Shown here piece after piece: positions 47,501-55,876 of a DNA stretch of 64,000 nt. A model generated the notes under the pieces. That model was not told the DNA's origin. It made no database searches and saw only the letters and a list, made by a program, of their open reading frames with translations. The stretch spans positions 124,001-188,000 of the forward strand of contig NZ_JBGGWE010000007.1 in NCBI RefSeq assembly GCF_041321095.1, written 5' to 3'. Origin of the DNA: Fibrella arboris. GTDB lineage: Bacteria > Bacteroidota > Bacteroidia > Cytophagales > Spirosomataceae. Every line of letters begins with the position of its first letter. The first letter of the stretch is position 1. The position numbers and the translations under genes are program-made.

Positions 47501-50500
47501 TACAACCAGCTGCCGAGGTGGCCGTAACGGTGTACACCGCTACCGTCGACGGAGCCGTCAGGACATTGCCGCTGATCGTTACGCCAAGCTGACCCGCATT
47601 GGTTGTCAGGCTGGCGGCGTTGGTGCTGAGTAAAGCCGTATAGGACTGGTTGCCCGACAGACAGCCGATGTCTACCAAACTCAGCGCTGGTTTAGTGTTG
47701 ACGATCACCGTCTTGCCGACTGGAGTAGACACGCAACCGCTGGCGTTGGTATAATGCAGCGTATACGTACCTGCATTGGCCGTTGTTGCGTTGGCCAGCG
47801 TCACCGTGGCGCTGTTTACTGTGGTGCTGGTGGGCGTGGTCCAGTAGGCTGTGGCACCCGCCGCCGGGCTGACTGAGAACGTGACACCATCGCCTTCGCA
47901 CAGGGTCGAGGCGGTGAAGGGTGTCAGTGGCGTTTTGGCGTTGACGGTGATGGTCACCACTGCCGAACAGTTGCTGACCGACGTAGACGCCAACCGGAAT
48001 TTATACACGCCCGGCAGGGTCAGCCCTGATACGGTAACGGGGTTTGCTGCCTGATTGATGGCCGGCGACGTACCCGCCACCAGTTGCATGACGCTCCACT
48101 GCTCACCAACGCCTGCGCTGGCAAGGGTTGTAGACGTCGTTCCTTCGCAGAGTGACTGATCTGCTCCGGGGTTGGGGGGCGTACAGGCTGTCGTACAGGC
48201 CGGGGCCGTGACGGGCAAGGCAGTAGCTACACAACCCGCCGCCGAGGTGGCCGACACGGCAAACGAGGCAACGGCATAAGGGGCGGTGATCAGATTGCCA
48301 CTGATGGTTACCCCAAGCTGGCTGGCGTTAGTACTTAGGTTGCTGGCGTTGGTGCTCAGTAAAACGGTGTAGGACTGGTTGCCCGATACACAACCGCTGT
48401 TGATAACACTAAGCGTTGGTAGCGGATTTACTGTCAGGGAGTTGGTCGTTGTTGAGATACAGCCGCTGGCATTGGTATAAACCAGCGTATACGTACCTGC
48501 GTTGGCCATTGCTGCATTACCAATTGTTACGGTACCGCTGTTGATCGTAGTGCTGGCCGGTGTGATCCAGTACGCCGAAGCCCCCGCTGGTACGGTGGTG
48601 CCGAAGCCAACCGGCTGCCCAACGCAGACGGTAGCAGGTGTGAACACGAGAAGCTGTGTTTTGGCGTTGACGGTGATGGTCACCACTGCCGAACAGTTGC
48701 TGACCGACGTAGACGCCAACCGGAATTTATACACGCCCGGCAGGGTCAGCCCTGATACGGTAACGGGGTTTGCGGCCTGATTGATGGTCGGCGACGTACC
48801 CGCCACCAATTGCATGACGCTCCATTGCTCACCTGCTGCCGCACTCGCCAACGTCGTTGACGTCGTTCCTTCGCAGAGTGACTGATCTGCTCCGGGGTTG
48901 GGGGGCGTACAGGCTGTCGTACAGGCCGGGGCCGTGACGGGCAAGGCAGTAGCTACACAACCCGCCGCCGAGGTGGCCGACACGGCAAACGAGGCAACGG
49001 CATAAGGGGCGGTGATCAGATTGCCACTGATGGTTACCCCAAGCTGGCTGGCATTGGTGCTTACGGTGCTGGCGTTGGTGCTGATCTGCACCGTGTACGA
49101 TTGGCTGCCCGCTACACATCCGCTACCAACCAGACTGAGCGTTGGTCTAGGATTGACCGTTACGAGCTTGGTCGTTGACGATACACAGCCTGCTTCGTTG
49201 GTGTAAGACAAGGTATACGTACCTGAATTGGCCACTACCGCGTTGGTGATACTGACCGAGCTGCTGTTTACTGTGGTGCTGGTGGGCGTGGTCCAGTAGA
49301 CAGAGGCACCCACTGGCGGCGTAATCGAGAAAGTAGCTGAGCCTCCTTCACAGATCACCGTCGGCTGATAAGTCGGTAAACTTGTTGCCGGATTGACCGT
49401 GATCGTCAACGTAGTGGTAGTAGCGCACTGACCGGCCGTTGGCGTGAAGGTGTAGCTGGCCGTGGCCGTGTTAGTCAACGCTGGCGACCACGTACCTGTG
49501 ATGCCGTTCAGCGAAGTCGTTGGCAGGGCCGATAACGTACCTCCCGAACAGATCGGGCTGACCGGATTGAAGGTGGGCGTTACTGGTGGGTTTACCAGCA
49601 CACTCACTGTTGCCGTTGTTGAACAGGTCGGTGAGCTACTGACGGTTACCGTAAAGGTATATAACCCGCTGGTGGTCAGGTTGGTCATCGTGGCAGTGGC
49701 CGATGTATTGCCCGTTACGGTAACGCCCGCCGGGGCCGCCCAGCTGTAGGTGTAGCTACCCGCCGGGCTAACCGTGGCAAACACCGTTACGGGCTGACCA
49801 CTACAAATCGTGCTGCTCGTGGCCTGGGCCGAAGCGGTCAGGCTACAGGTCTCTTTCTGAATAATAAGCGGGCAGCAGGTGCCACCACTACATCCACCAT
49901 TCGAGGCGGTAAATGTGTAGGTGCCGTTCTGGTTGATAGCCAGCACATTACCTGTTGCAAAGGGGTTGCCGTCTTTGAACCACTGAACTGCCGAATACTG
50001 CGCGGGTACGGTGGCCGTGTAGGTCTGATTCCCGGTTAAAGCAACGGGTACGGTGACGCAGGCCCGGTCAAGATTGTTGGTGGGGTCGGTATCGCCGCCA
50101 TCGACACTCGATAGCGAAGCGGTATTGTAGCTGATCCCTTCCCGCACAACGGTCGCATTGACGGTCAGCGTGGCACTGGCCCCGGCACTCAACGTACCTA
50201 CGTTCCAGATGCCCGTACCGGCCATGTAGCCACCCTGCGAGGGTGACCCCGTTATACCACTGAAATCGGCAGCAGCAAGCAGGTCGCTGACCACCACGCT
50301 GGTGGCGGTGATGGCGGCGTTGTTGGTCGCCACGACCTGAAAACTGACCGACCCGCCCACCGTAGTTTGCTGGGCTGAGGTACGTACTTTAGTCACGGCG
50401 ATGTCGACAGGTGGCTGCGTACAGGTAATCGCCGACACGCTGACCATCGCCGTGGTGAAACACGTTGGTGAACTGCTGACCGTGACCGTGAAGGTGTTAA

Positions 50501-53500
50501 CGCCAGGCGTAGTCAGGCCGGTAATGGTTGCCGTAGCCGAGCTACCCCCCGTGATGACCGCCCCGGCTGGTCCCGCCCACGAGTAGGTATAGCTGCCCAC
50601 CGGCGTAACGTTGGCAACTACGGTCACCGGCTGATTGGTGCAACTGGTGCTGCTGGTTGTCTGCGCGGTAGCCGTCAGGCTACAGATGAATTTGACCAGA
50701 CCAAAATCGTAGGTATGGTTGCTTTCGCCCGGCCCGCCGGTGGTGAGTTTGATGCAGGGCCGACTGATGCCGCCTACCACATCGACTTTCGCGTCGTTGT
50801 TGATCAGCGACGTACCTGAGTTGCTCGTGCCGCTCTCGCCCGGCGTGAGCGGAGACACATCCGTCAGCGAGAGGTTGGCACTCGTCACAATGGTGCTGGT
50901 GCCGAGGCTCGTAATCACCAACCCGTAGGTGGTGTTATACGTCAGCAGCGAGGTCGATACCGCCGAGGTGGACGTACCTGCTACCACCGCTGCCGAGGAG
51001 AAGTAGTATTCCCCGGCGGCATTGGTCGTGACGCTGGCCAGAGCCGTAGTTTTAGCGGCGTTATAGAGCGTCACCACCGCACCGGGAATAGCCGGTTCGC
51101 AGGGGTCCTGGATACCATTCCGGTTATCGTCGCGCCAGACCCGGTTGCCAATCTGAATTGGAGCCGCGTCGCAGGTAATTTCCAGATCGCCCAGCCCATT
51201 GCCCTTGCCGAAGTAAGCACTGCTGCTACTGGCAATAATAGGAAACGAACCGGGGTTATTGGCACCTGTCGTCGTGCTAAAGTACTTAACACCCTGCTGG
51301 AAAATATCTGAGATGTCGTAAGCAGTAGTAATCACCTCATTCTGGCCAGGAAAGGTCACTAAACCACCAGTGGCTGTTTCATAATGCGCAGCAGCACTAA
51401 CAAACCTATCGTTTGGATAGAACTCACCCGTTCTAGAGGGTCCATCATTGGCTAACAAATAGCCACTGGATGTTAATACGTCATTCGTCTTGCAGCTACC
51501 GGCGGTGCCTTCCAGCACCCATTTGCCATTTATAAAACATGCATGGAGAATGTCACCGCCCCCATTGATGTCCGACAGGGTGGTGTTGCCTACAACGGGT
51601 CTGTAGTTGTCCTGGCCCCACTGGTGAGACAGGCGGTCGGTGAAGCCCATTATCATCGACCCGTCGTCGGCGAAGGCAATGTCTGATAGAATGGGTTGCG
51701 GCCAGCCGACGCGCCCGTGGTTAGCAGGTGCGCCGATTATATCGGCGTACTGGCTAATCCAGCCTTTCCACGTACCGCCAACCTGATATTCTCGGTCATC
51801 GCAGCAGTTTTGAAGTTGTTCACGCGGGTAGGTCATCGGTACCGTCATAACGGTCGTAAAACCCGCCCCAACATTGTTGGGATCAAACTCAAGCACGTAG
51901 GCCTGTAGTTTCGATTTGTCTTGGGTAATCTCTGACGAACAGACACCACCCAGGTAGCCTTTGCCCCGGTGAAAAGCCAGTGCCCACGGACGGAAAACGC
52001 CATCGGCCCCGCAACTGGGCACGCCCGGCAGATTGTCCAGTGAATATTGATTGGTCAGTGGCGACAGTGCAGCGGCTGAGGCGCCGTTCAGCGACGTGGC
52101 GGAGCCGCTGATGTTTAGGCTGACGATAGCCCGCTGGTAGAGGTTAACCAGCCAAAGCCGGTTATTGGTCTCGTCGACATCGGCATCGCCGAAACTCATT
52201 TTGCCCACCTTTGTAAAGGCATCAATGTCGTAGTTAGGCGTCGTTTTAACCGTAGCGATATAATTAGGATCAGTAGTGGGGCTGGTAACCCGCGTCACGG
52301 TGCCAAGGTCAATAGTCGGGCCTCCGTTGGCGGGACTCACGCCCTGTAAACTGAAACTGGCTACCAATGGGGAATTAACAGCCGGATTGATGTAATCATA
52401 GACGTAAATACCCCCAGGCCCCTGAGCAGCAAACCCAACGTGCCGTTTCAGAAACGCCGACGTGAACGCTTTTCGGGTAGTGCGCTGATAGGCCACTCCC
52501 CACACCGCACCAATTTCGCCGATGGTGCCGTCGGCCCGTTTGGCACTTGTCCCATAGTCGAACGACACAAACCCTGGCTCTGTGCTGCCAGTTCCCGTTC
52601 CGTTTTCGTAACAGGGCACCATCACTTTTGGGGTGGCCTGGCAAAAATCGGACGGATAGTTTATGCCCACGCTGACGGAGCAACTACCGGGCCTGGTAAA
52701 CTGAACGGTAGTGCCGTTTTGGGTACCGCGGTAGGTGGGCTGCGTTCCGGCAGGCAGGTTGGTGAACTCGACGCGGTAGTCTGTGCCGGCGGTCAATCCT
52801 GTGAAACTGTACGCGCCGTTGATGTCGGTGAGCATTCGGTCCACCTGCGTGCTGGCTCCGCTGGCATCGCAGCGGAAAATCGTGACCGTTACACCAGCCA
52901 CGCCTAGATCATCTGCTTGTTTGACGCCATCGCTGCTGAAATCCTGATACACCTGACCACCCACCGTAGCCGATCCACCCACACAAGGGGTACAAACTAT
53001 CGGTGTCAGCGTGTACGAAGCCAAATCAGAAACGCAGCCCGCCAGCGTAGCCCGAACCTGGTAGACCGTTGTGGTGCTGATGGCCGGTGTGGTGAAGGGG
53101 TTGGCGGTACTAACTACTGTGGCCCCACCGTTTACGTACCATTGATACGTAGCCCCTGATACACCCAGGGCCGTTAACTGCGTAGTCGTTCCCTGACAGA
53201 AAATAGCGTCGCCACCAATAGATACGACGGGACGCGGGTTAAGCACCACTACCGCTTCATCCAACGGCTTACAAAGCCCATCGGTAGCTACCAGAATGGC
53301 ATAAACGTAAATAGCCTGGGCAGTTGAGCCGACGTTATCGGGCAGTTGTACATTCGGTAAGGTCAGGGTTTTCGTACCGACCACCGTCGTGGAATTGACC
53401 GTTCCCAGCACCGTACCACCCGTGTACATGGCCGTGCCGGATTGCGGACTGGTGAAATAGACAAACTGAATCCCATCGGGCGCCACGGCGTTGGTCGAAA

Positions 53501-55775
53501 CGCTCAGGTTCATGGTGGTGTTGGCACAGACGGTGGTCGTAGCCGAGGCTGGGGCCGTGAAGGCGATAGTCGGGCAGGCAAAAAGACCGGCATCGAAGGT
53601 ATGAACGTTTTGTCCGACTACACCGAGCGTCACATTGGCCACTGCCGTAGCGGAGCCGGGCGTACCGGGCGCAAAATCATTATCGATGGCATCGTTACTG
53701 CCCTGATTGGTGGGAGAAAGGGATAGTGCCGACAGGGTAGCCTGCGCGCCGTTGATGCGGAGTTGCACCGTACTGCCGGGCGTGAGCGCCGTCAGATTAT
53801 AAATGGCAGACGTGGTATTGGTGCCACTGTTCGAGGAGAAATAATATTCGCCATTGGCGTTGGTCGTGGCCGTGGCGATGAGGGTTGTGCTTTTATAAAG
53901 CGTGATGACTACGTTCTGAAGGCCCGGTTCGGCGGGGTCCTGAATGCCGTTGCGGTTGTCATCGCGCCAAACCCGGTTGCCAATTTCGATGGGAGCCAGG
54001 TCGCACATCATCGTCAAATCGCCTAAGCCACTCGACTTGCCAAACGTACCGTTTGCATTGGTGTAAAGCTGTAATCCCCCCTGCGTCTGTGCGCCAGTGC
54101 TGTTGCTTAGGTAAAGAAACCCACCCGAATTATAAGCGATTGGGTCCATCGCCGTAACGGCCACTGCATTGGCTCCGGGCAGGTATTGGATGCCTCCCTG
54201 CGCTGTTTCCTGGTGGTCGGCAACATAATTTTCGCCCGTGAAAAATTCAAGCGCGGTGGTTGTCGACAGGGTTTCAATAGTCCAGTTGCTGGTCGAAACA
54301 AAAGTGGCTTTCAGAATGTCGCCCCCGATGATTGCATCTTCGTTTCGGGAATTGTCGGGTGCCCGGTTTACGATACCAATCTGGTGGCCGATTCGGTCGA
54401 AAAAACCAAGAATCATATTGCCGGCATTATCAAATTCGATATCCGACAATACAGGTGTCGGGTGCGAGACTACATAGCGCGCGGGGTTCCCGTTGTCAGC
54501 CCAGGCATTTAACTCAGCCGCGTTAAACGTATCTATCCAGGGATGCCATTTTGCTGAGTTAGTATTTGAGGCTTCGCCCCCTTGCCCAGCAACTGTGTTG
54601 TTCCAGGCCGGGTCACGCAGATAATTGAGCGGAAAACTCAGCACCGGCGTAGCCGAGAAAGTCGTGGCGACGGGGTCATAAACAAATACGTTGGCGACTA
54701 AGTCGGCCCGGTTTTTCGAGATTGAGGCATCGCAGACAGTGCCGATATAGACTTTACCTTTCCACACTTTCAGGCCAAACGGAACCATCTGTCCTTTTGT
54801 AGCATCACAACTACTAGGTATAGCTACACTACCTAGAACGTTTTTGGTGTCGATATCGACAGTATACAGCTTTTTGTCAGCCAGATTGACCACAAAGAGC
54901 GTTTGTTCGTCCTGCGAGACCCCAATCCCCCCCAGCCCGGCCCGGCCTACTTTGCCGAAAGCTTCCGTATCCAGCGACTGGCCCGTTGGCGCACCCAAGC
55001 CCCGCACGGCATCTGTTCCGATAGTACCAGCATTCGGGATCGTGATGAAGAGGGCCCCGTCTGCGGGTGAACCTACGGCGGTTTCATAAATATCGCCAAG
55101 CCCACCCTTTACCCCGACGTGCCGTTTGAGAAACGTGGCGGCATAGAGTTTTTTACGCGTTTTGCTATACGCAATGCCCCAAACCGAACCAACCTGATTT
55201 TTAACGCTTTCGGTAAACTCACCCATCGTAACCATGTTTGACCCTGACGCCAAGTAATTGACTGACACGACGGCATCGACCGCTGCTGTCGTATTATTGG
55301 CCGATCCATTGACGAAACAAGCTGTTACCAGTCGTGGGCTGGGCTGACAATACTCATCCGGCAGGTTTACTCCAAAATTGATATTGACTGTCGAAGCACC
55401 CGCCGTCACAAACCGTATGGACGTGCCGTTGCCGCCCGTTGCCGATGAGAAAGGGCCACTATACTCGCCCGTAGCGATACCCGTAAACTCCAGTCGTACG
55501 GGAGTGGTGTTGGGAATCTGAGTCGCCGAAAAACTATAGGAGCCAGCCGTAGTGCTAATGGCCGTAGCGGTAGTAGCGTTAAAGTAGGCCGTGACTGTCA
55601 GGCTCGATACACCGGTTTCGTTGGCGTTATCTTTAATACCGTTGCCGTTATAGTCCCGGAAAACCGTACCCGATACCTGCGCCTGCGCATCGGAAACCGA
55701 GCATACCATACCTATCGCGACCAGGATGCCTCCCAACCAGCGAATGACAGAAGAAAGAAGTAACGATCTTTTCAT
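44517..55775 (-). CDS. Giant secreted SdrD-B/DUF11/Ig-like repeat protein (about 3,750 residues)
   Basis: An 11.3-kb gene. From 55775 the protein opens with MKRSLLLSSVIRWLGG and a signal ending SDAQAQ. The ATG at 55880 overlaps the upstream stop by 4 bases (ATGA) and would add 35 residues, so coupled translation from there is possible. Domains in order: SdrD-B-like units (GTVFRDYNGNG near 55.66 kb; GNRVWRDDNRNGIQD near 53.95 and 51.13 kb; others near 52.95, 46.93 and 46.11 kb); two long propeller-like modules (EYCQPSPRL near 55.34 kb, DFCQATPKV near 52.64 kb, each with AFLKRHVG or TFLKRHVG); PKD/Ig-like units; DUF11 units near 50.3 and 45.3 kb; Ig-like repeats at 47-49.8 kb. It ends in a ~90-residue module and a short tail, NCPVICVPIKVVRKR. 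Likely a surface or matrix adhesin. No recognised T9SS C-terminal domain is seen. Confidence 0.88.
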   Translation of the reverse strand: MKRSLLLSSVIRWLGGILVAIGMVCSVSDAQAQVSGTVFRDYNGNGIKDNANETGVSSLTVTAYFNATTATAISTTAGSYSFSATQIPNTTPVRLEFTGIATGEYSGPFSSATGGNGTSIRFVTAGASTVNINFGVNLPDEYCQPSPRLVTACFVNGSANNTTAAVDAVVSVNYLASGSNMVTMGEFTESVKNQVGSVWGIAYSKTRKKLYAATFLKRHVGVKGGLGDIYETAVGSPADGALFITIPNAGTIGTDAVRGLGAPTGQSLDTEAFGKVGRAGLGGIGVSQDEQTLFVVNLADKKLYTVDIDTKNVLGSVAIPSSCDATKGQMVPFGLKVWKGKVYIGTVCDASISKNRADLVANVFVYDPVATTFSATPVLSFPLNYLRDPAWNNTVAGQGGEASNTNSAKWHPWIDTFNAAELNAWADNGNPARYVVSHPTPVLSDIEFDNAGNMILGFFDRIGHQIGIVNRAPDNSRNEDAIIGGDILKATFVSTSNWTIETLSTTTALEFFTGENYVADHQETAQGGIQYLPGANAVAVTAMDPIAYNSGGFLYLSNSTGAQTQGGLQLYTNANGTFGKSSGLGDLTMMCDLAPIEIGNRVWRDDNRNGIQDPAEPGLQNVVITLYKSTTLIATATTNANGEYYFSSNSGTNTTSAIYNLTALTPGSTVQLRINGAQATLSALSLSPTNQGSNDAIDNDFAPGTPGSATAVANVTLGVVGQNVHTFDAGLFACPTIAFTAPASATTTVCANTTMNLSVSTNAVAPDGIQFVYFTSPQSGTAMYTGGTVLGTVNSTTVVGTKTLTLPNVQLPDNVGSTAQAIYVYAILVATDGLCKPLDEAVVVLNPRPVVSIGGDAIFCQGTTTQLTALGVSGATYQWYVNGGATVVSTANPFTTPAISTTTVYQVRATLAGCVSDLASYTLTPIVCTPCVGGSATVGGQVYQDFSSDGVKQADDLGVAGVTVTIFRCDASGASTQVDRMLTDINGAYSFTGLTAGTDYRVEFTNLPAGTQPTYRGTQNGTTVQFTRPGSCSVSVGINYPSDFCQATPKVMVPCYENGTGTGSTEPGFVSFDYGTSAKRADGTIGEIGAVWGVAYQRTTRKAFTSAFLKRHVGFAAQGPGGIYVYDYINPAVNSPLVASFSLQGVSPANGGPTIDLGTVTRVTSPTTDPNYIATVKTTPNYDIDAFTKVGKMSFGDADVDETNNRLWLVNLYQRAIVSLNISGSATSLNGASAAALSPLTNQYSLDNLPGVPSCGADGVFRPWALAFHRGKGYLGGVCSSEITQDKSKLQAYVLEFDPNNVGAGFTTVMTVPMTYPREQLQNCCDDREYQVGGTWKGWISQYADIIGAPANHGRVGWPQPILSDIAFADDGSMIMGFTDRLSHQWGQDNYRPVVGNTTLSDINGGGDILHACFINGKWVLEGTAGSCKTNDVLTSSGYLLANDGPSRTGEFYPNDRFVSAAAHYETATGGLVTFPGQNEVITTAYDISDIFQQGVKYFSTTTGANNPGSFPIIASSSSAYFGKGNGLGDLEITCDAAPIQIGNRVWRDDNRNGIQDPCEPAIPGAVVTLYNAAKTTALASVTTNAAGEYYFSSAAVVAGTSTSAVSTSLLTYNTTYGLVITSLGTSTIVTSANLSLTDVSPLTPGESGTSNSGTSLINNDAKVDVVGGISRPCIKLTTGGPGESNHTYDFGLVKFICSLTATAQTTSSTSCTNQPVTVVANVTPVGSYTYSWAGPAGAVITGGSSATATITGLTTPGVNTFTVTVSSSPTCFTTAMVSVSAITCTQPPVDIAVTKVRTSAQQTTVGGSVSFQVVATNNAAITATSVVVSDLLAAADFSGITGSPSQGGYMAGTGIWNVGTLSAGASATLTVNATVVREGISYNTASLSSVDGGDTDPTNNLDRACVTVPVALTGNQTYTATVPAQYSAVQWFKDGNPFATGNVLAINQNGTYTFTASNGGCSGGTCCPLIIQKETCSLTASAQATSSTICSGQPVTVFATVSPAGSYTYSWAAPAGVTVTGNTSATATMTNLTTSGLYTFTVTVSSSPTCSTTATVSVLVNPPVTPTFNPVSPICSGGTLSALPTTSLNGITGTWSPALTNTATASYTFTPTAGQCATTTTLTITVNPATSLPTYQPTVICEGGSATFSITPPVGASVYWTTPTSTTVNSSSVSITNAVVANSGTYTLSYTNEAGCVSSTTKLVTVNPRPTLSLVGSGCVAGSQSYTVQISTNASTVSTNASQLGVTISGNLITAPYAVASFAVSATSAAGCVATALPVTAPACTTACTPPNPGADQSLCEGTTSTTLASAAAGEQWSVMQLVAGTSPTINQAANPVTVSGLTLPGVYKFRLASTSVSNCSAVVTITVNAKTQLLVFTPATVCVGQPVGFGTTVPAGASAYWITPASTTINSGTVTIGNAAMANAGTYTLVYTNASGCISTTTNSLTVNPLPTLSVINSGCVSGNQSYTVLLSTNASNLSTNASQLGVTISGNLITAPYAVASFAVSATSAAGCVATALPVTAPACTTACTPPNPGADQSLCEGTTSTTLASAGVGEQWSVMQLVAGTSPAINQAANPVTVSGLTLPGVYKFRLASTSVSNCSAVVTITVNAKTPLTPFTASTLCEGDGVTFSVSPAAGATAYWTTPTSTTVNSATVTLANATTANAGTYTLHYTNASGCVSTPVGKTVIVNTKPALSLVDIGCLSGNQSYTALLSTNAASLTTNAGQLGVTISGNVLTAPSTVAVYTVTATSAAGCIRQLDINRPVCQTVCSVSVTAAPSSTLICANSSATLTVGCQTGTPLWSTGATTPSILVTPASTTTYTVVCQSGGCVSPPASATVTVLPQPGVGADQTLVCTNGVLPTSATLTAQTNSSVLTGQWYAQPGNPTATTFANATSLTTTVSGLQPNQTYRFVWANTSGCANGVIITLGAACPTGSLGNYVWKDNNNNGLQDAYEPGVAGIVVELFTVVNNVRNSTPVATAITSVSGLYSFTGLASGQYQVKFTVPASLTNCAISLKQKVGNNDVRDSDADPLTGFSPVVTIDTSQPVSSTARNNPHVDAGLMRIRWDPTGYIYCVETGQILKGGTITVTGTGSYTVTEDGRNGYYQFFTDGKPGSYTISYTNPNAYGVAVLSRPPSASSINPTNLDGSAQDRDGISDGWIQLGTKPNAAETALLDGSAQANPYYLVYTPEGGDPYISYNNLPITCTPPPLGSIGALVWKDVVRNGKYDAGLEPGVPGVTVRLLEVTSPVGATVVSTSLVSTTVTTASGAYLFPNLKAGRYIVEFDRTTFPADCQLSPDYKLPGVGDVLDNDADPTTGRSPIIEIIPGDPVKGNVLTVDAAVIAPVALQVTVSTPVCHSATGTPAANTYTATGTVSLTGSPAGSLTITDGGNTVAVISVTAGQTSASFSLTGTSNGPAVRLVTATLGTATASTTYTTPASCTSGTPAYAIAKTVDLNRVAKGGIVTYTVSLTNTGNATGTNLIITDQLSTTAVTFVGSATTSTGTFTPTGNAGSWTIASLTAGQAATLTVRVQLNGEGLTYNTVTAPDGLTARVCTTVPFKVCANEAFQFTVAVAPGHAPYQWSKDGQPIAGATTNTLSVTALGEYTVASSTTGSCPDGSCCPFVIEAYGPLPSLTAVAVAVNCVNGVPANDAKITLVGSSTNAVSYNITRGNSFTATTPLFATNQSLAAVVGGVLVANQPNPAVAPGQVYTIRVYTADGCFADTVVTIPQALCNCPVICVPIKVVRKR
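47933..48326 (-). repeat. Internal repeat of the giant gene, copy 1 (726-base offset)
   Basis: This segment recurs at 48659-49052, exactly 726 bases away (242 codons, in frame). About 115 bases at one end and 194 bases (48133-48326) at the other are identical, separated by a few point differences and a cluster of changes near 48106-48132. It codes for the unit with GADQSLCEGTTSTTL and SGLTLPGVYKFRLASTS. Confidence 0.9.
48659..49052 (-). repeat. Internal repeat of the giant gene, copy 2 (726-base offset)
   Basis: Partner of 47933-48326. A third, more diverged copy of part of the unit (LGVTISGNVLTAPSTVAVYT) lies near 47.5-47.7 kb. Flanking sequence of the two near-identical copies diverges sharply. 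Confidence 0.9.
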
Positions 55776-55876
55776 GGTGCTTGTAACGAAGGCTGTCTCG
55801 AAAACTAGCCTTAAGTGCTTGTTAATCATGGCTTTTTGGGGGTAGGGTTTGGGTGGCTTGACAAGTCGGTGACTAC

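Noticed and set aside
47000..49900. Regularly spaced repeats that could suggest a CRISPR array
   Set aside because: The units are about 726 bases apart, in frame, and encode Ig-like protein repeats; no short repeats with unique spacers are present.
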